From Macrotis lagotis (Eukaryota > Chordata > Mammalia > Peramelemorphia > Peramelidae), in contig NC_133658.1 in assembly GCF_037893015.1 (NCBI RefSeq), positions 884,733,038-884,797,037 of the forward strand: a DNA stretch of 64,000 bases, in the 5' to 3' direction. Each line of letters begins with the position of its first letter. Positions within the stretch are counted from its first letter, which is position 1. Under the pieces are notes generated by a model. The model searched no databases, had not been told where the DNA came from, and saw nothing but the letters and a program-made list of their open reading frames with translations. A program made the translations under genes and the position numbers. Positions 10,301 through 21,530 of the stretch are shown in pieces.

Positions 10301-11590
10301 GTCTCCCTCCTTCTCAGAAGGTACTCTGCTTTAAATTTAGTTCTCTTGGGGCTACTCTCCTAAAAAAGTAATGTTTGCTCAATCAAATAAAGCCAGAAGA
10401 GTCAGAGTTGACTAAGTGCTTTGAGAGTAGTCAATGGAAATTCTATCCCAGGGTGCTGTCACTGGGTGTCCTCCATGGACTAGAGTTTGAGGTTTCTACA
10501 CTCTGGAGTCCTCCAAGGCAGCAGTTCTGAAGTCAGGGACAGGGGGAGAAAGATAGATTAGGGGCTTCCTCCTGGGGTGGAACATCAGGAAGGAGTCTAG
10601 GGGAGAATAGAGGGACTGTTGAGTTGTTTGTCCTACAGAGGGGAAATGAGAAGTCCAGAAGAGTAGCTAAGTCAGCATGAAGCAAAAGGAGAAGGACCAA
10701 AGTGGCCCTTGCTGAGATGGAGAGGAGAGATGTCAGAGTTAGGAGAAGAAGGCAGAAGGGGAGCCCCAGAAATGGTTTCAAATCAGCTGCTCTTAGGGGA
10801 TTGGAGAAGGGGTAATAGTTCTCCTTGAGATAGCAAGCTCTCTTTTGGTCAGCAAGATCAACTCATATCCACAGGCCTTCTTGGCAAAAGCCTTGCCTCC
10901 CAGAAAGATGGGACAATGATGTCACACTGCATTCTGGGCACCAGAGACTAATGTCCATCTGTGCCCTGGCACACTGGCTGCAGTGGTTCTGAGACCGGGT
11001 GAGCCCCCCATCTCTGTCCTCTGCCTTAGCTCCCCCCTTCTCCTGCCTTTTTAGCTGAGTGTTCTCCACCTTGGAGCCTGCCCTTGGACAGTCCTGCATT
11101 GCGCTGGGGGGAGGGGGGAGGGATGGGGAGGAGAACAGGAAAGGGGGAGGAGAAAAGGGAGGAGGAAGGGCTGCTAAGGGGAAATAGAGTCTGCAGCCCC
11201 TGCTCCTTGCTGTCATCAGCTCCTGCAATGTGCTCAGAACTGGTGTTGTCCCAGGTGGCTACTCTGCCTTCCTCCCCCAAACCTCCCCAGACCTAGGCTT
11301 CTAGGGGAATCAGGGCTGAGGGGAGAGGGGCCTAACTGGAATCCCACTGGCCTAGCAGAGAGAGAGAGCCCCCAGGGTCAGGGGAAGAGCTGTCTCCCTC
11401 CCACCTCCTGCCCAGGCCAGCAGCAACCTCCTCTCTCAAGGCGGTGAAGGGCCAATAAATCATGGGCCTTCCCAAGGGGACAAATTTCAGGAAGATGAGC
11501 ATGTGGAAGAACAGTTAGATAGGAAAAGAGACCAGTCAGGAACAATACTGTTCGGATCTTGGGCTACATGGGAGCAGAGACCAGACATTT
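10300..11590. other. single-copy DNA, GC-rich at 10.86-11.47 kb
   Basis: No interspersed repeat recognised. 11100-11165 is a G/A-rich strand-asymmetric run, with long open frames on both strands that reflect composition. CCAAT occurs in GGGCCAATAAATCATG near 11449. No convincing exon. Confidence 0.35.
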
Positions 11591-11594
11591 AGAC

Positions 11595-12620
11595 TTGGAA
11601 GGGATCTCAGAGGTCAGCTAGCTTAAGCCCTTCGTTTTACAGTTTTACAGACCTAGAGAGCTGAGCTTAGGCGCATGAATCTGGAAGGAAGTTCAAAGAT
11701 CAGATAGCTTCACCTCCTTATTTTGCAAACCTAGAGAAGAGAACATGAATCTGTAAGGAAGGTCAGAGGCCAGTTAACCTTTTTTTTTTTTGGCAAGGCA
11801 ATGGGAATAAGTGACTTGCCCAAGGTCATACAGCTAAGTAAATATTAAGAGTCTGAGGTCTTCCTGTCTCCAGGACAGGTGCTCTATCCATTTCACCACC
11901 TAGCTGCCCCTCTAGGCCAGTTAACTTAATCCCCTCATTTTACAGACCTAGAGGGGTGATTTTAGGCTCTTGAATCTAAAAGGAAGCTCTGAGGTCAGAT
12001 AGCTTAACCCCCTTATTTTACAAACCAAGAGAAGAGATCATGGATCTGGAAGGAAGTTCAGATGTCAGTTAGCTTAATCCCCCTCATTTTACAGACATAG
12101 AGAGGTGATTTTAGGCTTCTGAATGTGGAAGGAAACTCAGAGGCCAGTTAACTTAATCCCCTCATTTTACAGACCCAGAGAGGTGATCTTAGTAGGCTCA
12201 AGAGTCTGGAAGGAAGCTCAGAGGCCAGCTAGTTTAACCTCCTCATTTTATAGACCTAGAGAGAGGATCATGAATGTGGAAGGATGCTCAGAAGCCAGCT
12301 AGCTTAACTCCCTTATTTTTACAAAGCTCGAGAGGAGATCATGAATCTGGCAGGAAGCTCAGAGGTCAGCTAGTTTAATCCCCTTATTTTATAGATCTGG
12401 AGAGGTGAATTTAGGCTCATGAATCTGAAAGGAAGCTCAAAGGTCAGACAGCTTAACTCCCCTATTTTACAAACCTGGAGAAGAGAAGGAAGATCAGAGG
12501 TCAGCTAACTTAATCCCTTCATTTTTATAGCCTAGAGAGGGGATCTTAGGTTGATGATTCTGGAAGTGATCTCAAAGGTCAGCTAGCTTGACCCCCTCAT
12601 TTTACAGAGAAGTCAGAGAT
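11595..12620 (+). repeat. tandem array, about 75-bp unit, about 13 copies
   Basis: The phrase AGGTCAGCTAGCTTAA (with variants) recurs near 11611, 11697, 11767, 11991, 12062, 12141, 12221, 12291, 12363, 12441, 12498 and 12577, each followed by CCCCTCATTTTACAGACCTA and AGAGGTGATTTTAGGCTC. The unit is the well-known MIR/CORE-like phrase (GGAAGGGACCTCAGAGGTCA...CATTTTACAGA), so a repeat-derived segment was locally amplified. Spacing varies from 57 to 86 bp. One SINE interrupts it at 11779-11913. Confidence 0.9.
11779..11913 (-). repeat. poly-A SINE inserted in the tandem array
   Basis: Begins with a T run and TGGCAAGGCAATGGGAATAA, and ends CACCACCTAGCTGCCCCTCT. It is flanked by a perfect 12-bp duplication, AGGCCAGTTAAC, at 11767-11778 and 11914-11925. 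The array therefore predates this insertion. Confidence 0.92.
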
Positions 12621-13020
12621 GGGAAAGGATTTGCCCAAGGTCACACAAGTGACAGAGCGAGGATTAAATCTGGCTTTCTTATTCCAGATTCTGGCAGACT
12701 GGAAGTGCCTAATATATTCTCCATTGATTGAATGATTGATTGATTTCAGTTCTGGATTAGGCAGCAAAATTCAGAATCTCCCCATCAGGGCTGAGCTCTG
12801 GTCTCTGTTACAGGCCAAATCCATAGAGTCATCACAAGATAGAAGTTGGAAATGACCTTCAAGATCATCTAGTTTAAGCTCCTCCTTTTTCAGATCAGGA
12901 TACTGAGGCCAGAGAGGTGAAAATGCAAGATGAGGTTCTGTGACTTGCCCAAGGGCATACATGGAAGCATTTTAGGTGATCTGACTCTAGGCTTGGCAAC
13001 CTTTCCACTATTCCAAACTG
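12620..13020 (+). repeat. two MIR-like fragments
   Basis: 12600-12700 carries GGGAAAGGATTTGCCCAAGG. 12815-13015 carries GATAGAAGTTGGAAATGACC, CAGATCAGGATACTGAGGCC and TGACTTGCCCAAGGGCATAC. Confidence 0.65.
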
Positions 13021-13289
13021 CTGCTCAATTAATTAAATGAAGCTCCTATTTATATGAAAGTATTAATGGGACAGGTTTCACAAAGATATCACCCAAAAAT
13101 GATAAAGGATCAGCTTTAAAGTCAGGAATACTTCTATCTCTGATCTGTTCTATCTGTATGACTCTGGTCAAATATCTCATTGCTCTGGGTAATTCTTTTA
13201 GGGTAAAGACCTAAGTTGCAATGTAATGAGAAAACTGAAGTACCTAGTCTCTGAGATATTTGCACCTTTAGGGTATAGGGTAATAGATT

Positions 13290-13610
13290 TAGTTTTGACC
13301 TAAAAGGAATCTTAGAAGTCAAACCTAACTGCCCCATTTTACAGAAGAGAAAACTGAGTCCCAGGGAGTAGGAGTGGGAGCAGTTACTACCTAGCTAAGG
13401 TCTACAAAATATTTAACATAGATGATCTCAGTTTATCCTCACAACGATGTTGGGAGGTGGATGCTATCATTATGCCTATTTTGCAGATAAGGAAACTGAG
13501 GCCCAGGGAGGCTGAGGGACTCTCCCAATAAGCATCAGAGGCTGGAAGCCAGGTCCTCAGATTCCAGAGCCAAGGTTCATTCCACTGTCAAGGTCACACA
13601 CACAGTAAGT
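13290..13610 (+). repeat. MIR fragments
   Basis: A short MIR-like piece lies at 13290-13370. A clearer copy at 13395-13600 reads TCCTCACAACGATGTTGGGA, CCTATTTTGCAGATAAGGAA, ACTGAGGCCCAGGGAGGCTG. Confidence 0.75.
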
Positions 13611-14200
13611 ATTCTATGACTCTTGCAACACAGAACCAAGATGCCTCTGGGCTACAGCCTGGCCCCGTTCTGCACCCTGGCTGATCCAGTCACAGACAAC
13701 AAAGAGTTGCAACAGGAGACAATCCTTAGATGTGGGGTATCAGATACACCTGCTGTGGGGACCTAAAGTTCTCACTGAGTAGCAGAACCCCAGCAACAAA
13801 GGCCAGGTCAGCCATGGCTGCAGTGCAGATGTCTTCCAGCAGAGGTCTCCCCAGGATGCAGAATGGAAACAGGTGACCCAGCACCTGTCCCCAGGAAAGT
13901 CTATGTAGAAAGGGGTTTTCTGTTGCATTCTCCCCTCTGGGATCCTGTGAGGACAAATTATAGTCATTTGCTTTTCATGACAGTAGCTCAGGATTCTCCT
14001 GCGAAGTTAGGGTCCAAACCATCTATTGACCTGTCTCCCCACATCTTACCTTCATGCCTCGTAAAGACTTCCTCCTCTCAGAACAAACTTATTCTGTGCT
14101 TTTCTTAGTCAGTTAGGATGATGAGAACTGATACTGACAGTGGCTTGGAGGAAGGAAAAGGTTGGTGGGTAGTGTAGGAGGAAGGCAATCTGTATAGTAG
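13610..14200. other. single-copy DNA
   Basis: No repeat recognised. Overlapping short open frames at 13726-13967 (-) and 13863-14108 (+) have no domain or splice-site support. Confidence 0.35.
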
Positions 14201-14204
14201 GAAG

Positions 14205-14740
14205 GCAACCAGGATCATGAGAGGTAGTGATAGAGCTCTGGACCCAGAGTGGTGGGTTAATCACCTGCCTTAGACAGCTAAAATCTGGGGAAATGACAAT
14301 TCCTTTGGGCCTCAGTTTCCTCATCTGTAAAATGAGAGGGTTAAACTGGATGCCCTTTCAGCTATTTTCTGACTCCAGATATTTTTCCATATGATCTGAA
14401 GCTGAAAGGGACTTCACAAACTATCCTTTTCAGCCATTTCATTTTACTTAGACTAGTCTTATGATATTATCAGTGTATGATGTTCTGGGTAGGGGATGAA
14501 TACCTTTTCTGTAACATATAATCTAAGAGAGTTGTTTTGGGAGTTTAGGGGTTAAGTGATTTGCTCAGGGTAACACAGTCTAGCTCTTTATATACTCCAC
14601 ATCCTACCTCTTTAACCCTCTCATTTTACAGATGAGGAAACTAAGGTTTGGATAGATCACATAGGTTATACTCTAAGGGCTTCTGCCTCCAAAACTAATG
14701 TTCTTTCCAAGGTATCCAGCTGAGGGAATTGGTTAAAGGA
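14205..14740 (+). repeat. old SINE plus MIR pieces
   Basis: 14205-14400 is a degraded CORE-SINE (GGCCTCAGTTTCCTCATCTG, TAAAATGAGAGGGTTAAACT). 14530-14580 and 14605-14720 carry MIR cores (AAGTGATTTGCTCAGGGTAA, CATTTTACAGATGAGGAAAC). Confidence 0.6.
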
Positions 14741-15234
14741 CCTAGGGACATTGAGGCTGGAGAAGAGAAGAGTGTTCCCCAAAGGAAAGATGTACTTCAC
14801 CCTTCTTCGTTGACCCAGAGCACAGAGCAAGGGACAAAGTTACAAAGAAAGCCAGTTTAGGTTTTCCTGCCATCTGGAAGTTGCCTCAGGAGGCAATGAG
14901 TCTCTCCTTTACTGGAGTATTCAAACACAGATAGCTAGATGGACACTTATTAGGGATAGGGTAGAGGTGATTCTTTGAGGGAGATGGCATGGCTTGAATC
15001 TGATAGTCCCTGAGTTTCCTTTCCACTCAGAGTTTCTCTGATTCCTTGAAGTGAATGTGATTTGTAAGCTAAAATCTAAGAGCAGTGACTTGTTTTAACA
15101 AAGAGGCCACTGTGACCCACAGAATTGACTTGCTTACTTGTCACAGGACCTAGACCTATCACAGAACACAGGATAATCCAGGTCTTCTGACTCCAAATAC
15201 ATCATTCTTTCATCATAACCACATCTATGTTGCC

Positions 15235-15440
15235 CTTTTTGATTTATAAAACATCTTTCTTAACCCTGAAGGTCAGGTATCATAAATATTCTTATCCCCA
15301 TTTTACAGATGAAAAAACAGAGACTCAGAAAATGAAGAGACACTCATCCCTGGCCACAGAGCTAGTGTCAAAGTCTGAAATCTAAACTATGAAAAGTCCA
15401 ATGCTTTCTCCACCAGGAAAGGCTTAGCTGATAAGTAGTT
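15235..15440 (+). repeat. MIR fragment
   Basis: CCCCATTTTACAGATGAAAA, AACAGAGACTCAGAAAATGA and CTGGCCACAGAGCTAGTGTC. Confidence 0.75.
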
Positions 15441-15749
15441 GATACCAGAGGATAAAAGTTTTGCTATTTGGGGGGAATATCTCCTAATTTGGAACCCTAG
15501 AATCCAAAACTAGAAGGAGCCTTGCTATTCAACTAGCCCAGTCTTTTTTTTCCCATTCCCCCAAAGGGGAATCTCTTTTAATCACAATTTATTAAGCTCT
15601 TACTGTATACAAAATATGGTGCTGGGTGTTGGGGGAATGTCAAAGATTTTCCTGGAGTCTATAATCAGAAAACCCGGATTCAAATCCTGTCTCTGGTCCT
15701 CCTGTGCTACATGAGGTTGAGTACATCATAGGTATCAATCCTTTTTTGT

Positions 15750-16210
15750 GGTCATTTTCATTGCTTTGCTGGCATTCCCTGCACAATCTGATTTTCCCTC
15801 CTGGGTGCTGCTTCCCATTAGAAGAAAACAGAGACCATCAGGTCTTGGGCTGATTTGGAGACCCCCACCACTCTCAGTCCCTATCTGAGAATATGGCCAA
15901 CCAAACCAACTGGTTCATACAAGACGTGTCCCCTTTCCTAATGAGGAAGTCCTTGAGGCCCAATCTGAATATCCTAGAAGATGAGCATTTGCATATTAAT
16001 GAACTCTAATTACCCCTTGGTGAATGGGAGTGAATTACTGTAATTATCCAAGCCTGGCCATTTCCATGCGGGCTCAGAGGATCTTTTCTGCACAATGGTC
16101 AAATATGGTTTGTAGATCTAAAGGTATATTAACATCCTCTTTAAGCTGGAGTTTTATTCCTTTTTTGCCTGGTTGGGATGCCTTCCTATTTGAGTCTAGA
16201 GTGTGAGTGT
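15750..16210. promoter_or_regulatory. candidate conserved enhancer-like block
   Basis: Repeat-free and AT-balanced, with a dense set of homeodomain/POU-type sites. It has ATTTGCAT at 15987, TTAATGAACTCTAATTACC at 15997-16015, and GAATTACTGTAATTATCC at 16033-16050. These are textbook octamer and TAATNA core motifs, and clustering in a repeat-poor island is typical of developmental enhancers. Function is inferred only; conservation was not tested. Confidence 0.35.
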
Positions 16211-16284
16211 GAGTGAAGATGGAAAAGACCCTTGCCTTTTCAGATTGCCTACCTTTTCACTCTTACCCATTTATTTGCATGTTG

Positions 16285-16425
16285 TCTCTCCCAATTTAGA
16301 TTGCAGCCTCCTTGAAGGCAGGTGCTGTCTTTTGCCTTTCTTTATATCCCCAGGTGCTTAGCACAATGTCTAATATATAGTAAGTGCTTAATAAATGCTT
16401 TTTGTGTTAATTGACTGATATGGTA
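16285..16425 (+). repeat. L2-type LINE 3' end
   Basis: TTGAAGGCAGGTGCTGTCTT, ATATCCCCAGGTGCTTAGCA and GTAAGTGCTTAATAAATGCT give the familiar CR1/L2 3' end (GGCAGGGAC...TATCCCCAG...TAGTAGGTGCTTAATAAA). Confidence 0.7.
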
Positions 16426-16431
16426 TTTTTG

Positions 16432-16830
16432 AAGAGCATATAGTGGATAGAGCTCCCAGGCCAAGAGTCAGGAAGACCTGAGTTCAAATTTGACTTCAGA
16501 TACTTTCTTAGCTGTGTGACACTGGGCAAGAAACTTCAACCTCTGATTGCCTCAGTTTCCCCTCTTGTAAAATGGGTGTAATTATAGTACCTCCCTCCCA
16601 GGGCTGCTGGGATGAGATGACAATAATAATACCTAACATTTAATAATAATAATGATAATAATAATTTTAAACTAATAGCTACTTTAAGGCTTGTAAAGTA
16701 CCATTTGTGTGTTGTATTATTTGAGCTTCATAATCACCCTGGGAAGTAGAGGTTATTATTATCTTCATTTCACAAAGGAAGAAACTGAGTCATTTCTGTA
16801 AAGTGATTTGCACATTTGACGGTGTTCTAT
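16432..16830 (+). repeat. CORE-SINE followed by MIR
   Basis: 16435-16625 has TAGTGGATAGAGCTCCCAGG, CCTGAGTTCAAATTTGACTT, CTGATTGCCTCAGTTTCC and GGGCTGCTGGGATGAGATGA. 16632-16830 is a MIR core (AATCACCCTGGGAAGTAGAG). An AAT repeat lies at 16642-16672. Confidence 0.75.
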
Positions 16831-16884
16831 TTAAAAGTCAGTTGTGGTTATAAGTTGTGGGTGGTCTGAGAGGAAGGAGATTTA

Positions 16885-17330
16885 AATTTTATCATTTACA
16901 TTCATATGATTTGAAAGTGAAAGGTAGCTTAAAAATCCTGTCCAATCTCCTTATCTTATAGCGCAGGAAACTGAATGACACATTTAATCAGTGATAGAGG
17001 CTTGATTTGGACCCAAGTCCAGGATTCTTTCCATTGCACTGAGGTTTTTATAGAGTTTAGAGTTGACCAGGTTAACATTCTCAGTCCATCTATCTCCTGG
17101 TAGAAGGCATCGAGGTTCCAGAAAGGGGAAGAAGTGACACCTCTTAGGTCCTACAGAGAATAAACAACATAGCTGGGATTCTGCCCGGGCCCTTTGTCTT
17201 TAAATGGCACTAGTATTCTTGTCCCCATTTTACAGATGGAATAACTGAGGCTCAAAGGCAGGGGGATCTCCTTGGGGTCATGTCATGAACAAGTATCACC
17301 AGCAGCACCATAACTGGCTAATTCTGTGAC
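16885..17330 (+). repeat. MIR fragments
   Basis: 16890-17060 (TGAAAGTGAAAGGTAGCTTA, GCGCAGGAAACTGAATGACA). 17095-17320 (GTCCCCATTTTACAGATGGA, ATAACTGAGGCTCAAAGGCA). Confidence 0.65.
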
Positions 17331-17962
17331 TCTGTCCCCTTTGTAAGAGGAGAAGTATTTATTACAGTGTGCCAGGCTAAGCAGTGGAAATACAAAAACA
17401 AATAATACCCCCACCTCCTCTTCCAAACTCTCTTTCAAAAGCTCTTTTTCTCTTCTTGGCTGGATACTGATCCCTTATCCCCACCCTGGTTTGCGAAAAC
17501 GCAGAATCCTCACTCCACTCTGACCTTTAGATTCAACCCATCTTCCCAGTGGTGGGAGGCTGCTCCCACTCTGTGCTTACCACCCTTTGGAACAAATGCC
17601 CCAAAGCAACTGAAGGATTCCTGAGTCTTGCCATTAACCCTGCAAATGATCTCTCCTAATTTGTGCTCTCTTTGAATTGGAGAGCAAGTATTGTTTTCGT
17701 TTTCATTTATTGCCCCATTCCTTAGCAGTGATGGGTGTGAAGTAAGCACTTAATAAATGATTTTTTCATTCATTCATTCATGAATATGAGATTGATCAAA
17801 TGACATTGAAGCAGAGTCCTGGATACCCTCACTGCCATCATCCAATGAGATAATATTAAATAGCACAGGTTCTATATAAATGGTTATTAGCCCCCAAGCC
17901 ACAATGGAGTGGACTTTCTCTCAGAAGAGGCTAAGTGGTTAAATTTAAGGATCTTGAATTTA

Positions 17963-18125
17963 AGGGGCGGCTTGGTGGTGCAGTGGATAAAGCACCAGCC
18001 CTGCAGTCAGGAGTACCTGGGTTCAAATCCGGTCTCAGACACTTAGTAATTACCTAGCCATGTGGCCTTGGGCAAACCACTTAACTCCATTTGCCTTGCA
18101 AAAAAACCTAAAAAAAAAAAGAAGA
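17963..18125 (+). repeat. poly-A SINE with target duplication
   Basis: Near full-length: head GGCGGCTTGGTGGTGCAGTG, B-box-like GGTTCAAATCC, body TTAGTAATTACCTAGCCATG and GGCCTTGGGCAAACCACTTA, tail GCCTTGCAAAAAAACCT then A11. It is flanked by ATCTTGAATTTA (17951-17962) and ATCTTGGATTTA (18126-18137), giving a 12-bp duplication with one mismatch. The A tail and duplication are the hallmarks of L1-driven insertion. Confidence 0.93.
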
Positions 18126-18417
18126 ATCTTGGATTTAGAGTGTGGAAATCTAAATTCTGATTTTATTGCCTCTGTGACCTTGAGTACCACTTTAATTATC
18201 ACTGTGCCTCAGTTTTCACATTTGCAGAATGAGTGGGTTAGTCTTATTGACCTCTGAAGCTCCTTTCTGCTCCAGATTCTTAATTCTCAAACTATTTTCA
18301 GTACTAGGGAAACATAAAATACTAGGTCCTGCCTTCAAGAATTTACATTTGACTAGTTAGGGATATCAGAGGCATAGTTCCTATATAGTTTTTCTTTTCT
18401 ACAGGTGTCCCTTTACT

Positions 18418-18640
18418 TTGCCCTCAGATTTGGAGTTAGAAACACCTGAGTTCCCATCTGGTATTAGATCTTGTGTGATCCTGGATAAATCACTTAACCC
18501 CTTTTGTCTCAGTTTCCTCATCTGTAAAATGAACTGAAGAAGGAAATGGCAAAAAACTCTGGTATCTCTGCCAGGAAAACTTCAAATGGGAGTCATGAAG
18601 AGTATGATACATCTGAAATGAATTAACAACAACAAAAAAA
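18418..18640 (+). repeat. SINE, BovB-tailed class
   Basis: CORE body (CAGTTTCCTCATCTGTAAAA) followed by GAACTGAAGAAGGAAATGGC, then the BovB-like end CAAATGGGAGTCATGAAGAG and a final AACAACAACAA tail. Confidence 0.85.
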
Positions 18641-18719
18641 AGGACATTAGCAGTGTTTCCCCCTTTTTTCCCCCTCTGTTTCCTTCATATTTTGTCCTCA
18701 ATAGAAGAATCTGGATCAT

Positions 18720-18890
18720 AAGATTAAAGAGGTAGAGGTAGAAGCAACCCCTGAGATCATTTAATCCAGCTCCCTCCTCTATTTTTCATATGAGAAACCT
18801 AAGGTTTAGGGATATGAAATAATTTGCCCAAGATCGGCATAATAGCACAGCTGGGATTTGAACCAAGGTTTGAGACTTCAGTTATCTCTC
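18720..18890 (+). repeat. MIR fragment
   Basis: GAGGTAGAAGCAACCCCTGA, CATATGAGAAACCTAAGG and AATTTGCCCAAGATCGGCAT. Confidence 0.65.
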
Positions 18891-19419
18891 TTTCCACTGA
18901 GCTTCCTGTTCTTCACTAAACATTGCACTCACTCTCTTCATGAATTTTCCCTAGTGTCTCCAATGTCTTCGTACATTTGGTCAACCCAATTTCTTACCCA
19001 CTTCCAGTTTCCTTTTATTATTGTTTCCCCCCATTTGAATGTAAGCAACTGAAACATAGTTGGCACTTAATCAAGGCCTATTGACTTGACTTGATTTGAT
19101 CTCCAAGGTCACTGATCCCCTCCATAATTCTTTGAGGTTTTATTTAACAGCCTGAGCTGATGCCTCCCTAAGGGGAAGGTTAGTACCCTCTTAAACAATT
19201 TAGTAAGTCTCCAGGCACCCATACCCTGCTAAAGCTTTGGGATTCAGAAGGGGCTAGGCATGAGGAACCAAACCAGTGTCTAAAGGGGGAGTTTCTAGTT
19301 ACTTAAAGTCTGATGTTCACTGCAGCATAGTTTGACTTCATTTTTATCTTCATCTTCATGTTGTGGAAATAGCTGTGGCTATGGAGAATCCAACTCCCTC
19401 ATTTTATTGATGAGCACAC

Positions 19420-19586
19420 TGAGAGACAGAATCAGAGACAGAGAGATGAAGAGAAGAAAAGGAAAGAGACAGAGAAATGGAGAAAGACAGAGACAAAGAG
19501 ATAGAGTAGGAGAGGACAGAGAGAGACAGGGGAGAGAAATGGAGAGACAGAAAAAGAAAGAAAAAAGAGACATAGAGGTCAGTGAA

Positions 19587-19650
<64 letters not shown>

Positions 19651-19735
19651 CAGAGAAATGAAGAGAGAGAGAGAGAATGGGAGAATGGGAAAGGGCATGG
19701 AGAGAGAGAGAAGAAGAGAGGGGAAAAGTTAAATG
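19420..19735. repeat. purine-rich tract with (GA)n core
   Basis: An almost uninterrupted purine strand; 19588-19648 is perfect (AG)30. Long frames open on both strands (RERERE / SLSLSL) are translations of the repeat, not genes. The mirror-symmetric homopurine character gives triplex (H-DNA) potential. Confidence 0.95.
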
Positions 19736-19755
19736 ACTCACCCAGGATCAGTCAT

Positions 19756-19835
19756 TTTTCAGTCATATCCGCTTCTCTGTGATCCCATTTGGGGTTTTCC
19801 TGGCAAAAAATACCCAAATTTCCTTCTCTATCTCA
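19756..19835 (-). repeat. BovB-like SINE tail fragment
   Basis: CAGTCATATCCGCTTCTCTG, TGATCCCATTTGGGGTTTTC and CTGGCAAAAAATACCC are the complement of the BovB-type end without the rest of the SINE. Confidence 0.7.
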
Positions 19836-19849
19836 TTCTTTTTCTTTGT

Positions 19850-20660
19850 TTTCTTTAGTGTAATATAAGCAGCTAATATTTAGGGAAAAAATTTTTAAAC
19901 AAAACGTTGCATATTCATATCTACACACAAAACTTAAATTTAGGTAATATTAGCATACAAATATGCTCACATAAACTCAAAGATTTACATTTTTAAAAAC
20001 AATTTCCATTTTACATGAAATTCTATAACATAACATTTTCCATTTAACATATGAAATTCTGTAACACATATGAAATTCATATAACACATGAAATTCGATA
20101 ACCATTGAGAGCTACAACAAAGCAACAAAAGTAGAACATGGGTTTACTACTAGAATATAAGCGATTTATTATTAATATCAAGTGATTTCTTGTAGTTTCA
20201 AGTTACACCTTTATATTATGATCTCACTTGTCTACGGTCCTTTCAATTACTATTACCGGCTTAACAAAGAGATTTAATTTATTTTCCAGGTACATCACAA
20301 GCTCAAGAAAATGGACCCAACTGTTAGGCATTAGAATTAACTAACAACTTAATGAAATTCTCAAACACTCAGGGACTACGATTAGATTCTGTGGTTATTA
20401 AAAGTCCCTTCCAGTCCCCATTTTGCTTTAAAATGAAGGAGTCTTTGGTAAAAGTTCTACATTTGGGGTATTTAGTATCAATTAAATTGGTCCCCAAACC
20501 AATAAAATGATGTTGCTTTACTGTTATCAGTTCATAACAAAACTTCATTTTGCCATTGCCTCTGAAGCAATATGGAAATATTTGGTATTTATTATAGTTT
20601 CAACCTTTTACCTGTAACCGGAAGAGGAATTAATAATAGGTTTAGTCAAAATTTTCTGTT
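19850..20660. other. AT-rich block of unknown origin
   Basis: About 800 bp with none of the SINE, MIR or L2 phrases that fill the neighbourhood. ATGAAATTC(A/T)(A/G)TAAC recurs at least four times around 20014-20100. On the minus strand, the purine run GCAAAATGGGGACTGGAAGGG (20410-20425 region) superficially resembles a retroviral polypurine-tract/LTR junction, with a TATA-like AATATAAAGG (20209-20218) further on. I cannot find matching LTRs, a primer-binding site or coding remnants, so an old LTR element is only a possibility. Confidence 0.25.
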
Positions 20661-21200
20661 AATCTTTTATGAATGTCAAACACTCATCTGCAGAGTCCAT
20701 AATTTGCAGTAACTACAGACATCATTCAACATCTTATGTGATCATGGATGGTAGAAAAGGATGTGACCTTCCCTTGGATCTACCACTGTTCTTCACATTG
20801 TTTAGGGGATTCAGAGGTGAACTTGCAAGAAGAGTTGTGGTTCAAGCATAGAAAAGACAACATCTCCATCCATGAAACAACCAGATACAGGACATTTTTT
20901 CCCCCTTGAGTACATGTCTGTATCTCTTTGTATCTTTTCTCTCAGCCCATGTGGCCCCAGGCTGAAAACTTCTGCCTTCTGGCCTGTGTCTCATCCCTCA
21001 TGTTTTGGAGGGGCTTGACTACTCTCAAATGACTATTCCTGGATTCACCTCAACGTACCTATTGTTTGCAAGTTCAGGTGCTAGACATGGAGGTAAATAA
21101 TAAATAAGACCAAGTTGTCTTATGACCTTGGAGGAGAGGATACAGAATAGAAAAATTACCATTTTGGTCACTATGTTGGCCACATCCCTAAAATGAAGTT
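20660..21200. other. single-copy DNA
   Basis: No repeat or gene recognised. A 60-codon frame at 20669-20851 (+) lacks splice or family support. Confidence 0.4.
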
Positions 21201-21530
21201 TTGTGAATCATAGACTTGATAGCATGAAAGCTCATTGCAGATCACTTCATCAAACATCCTTATTTTACAAATGAGGAAGCTCAGGATGATGGAGAGGAAT
21301 TGACATGATTATGATCACACATGCAGGAGTTGGTATCTCTTTGGGAAATTTTATCTATCTATCTCTATATATATGCATATATAACATATATATGTAAATA
21401 TGTTTATGTAAAATGATAGTTTCTATCTCATTTCACAAATGAGAAAACTGAAGTAAACAGGGTAAAGTGACTTGCCCAGGTCCATCAATCTATCTCCACT
21501 GTGTCACCTAGATGCTTTCAGAACAATTTA
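21200..21530. repeat. MIR, TA-rich repeat and SINE remnant
   Basis: 21200-21340 MIR-like (CTTATTTTACAAATGAGGAA). 21350-21405 (TATC)n/(TA)n. 21425-21525 minus-strand SINE body (TCACAAATGAGAAAACTGAA, GTGACTTGCCCAGG). Confidence 0.65.

Noticed and set aside
19332..19741. Long RERERE / SLSLSL open frames
   Set aside because: Translations of a (GA)n tract in both directions. The same applies at 38545, 43471, 48664, 50633-51137, 52673-53465, 58666-59254 and 59614.
20209..20425. Endogenous retrovirus LTR
   Set aside because: Only a short purine run and TATA-like words support it. No paired LTR, primer-binding site or gag/pol/env remnant seen, so it is kept only as an open question.
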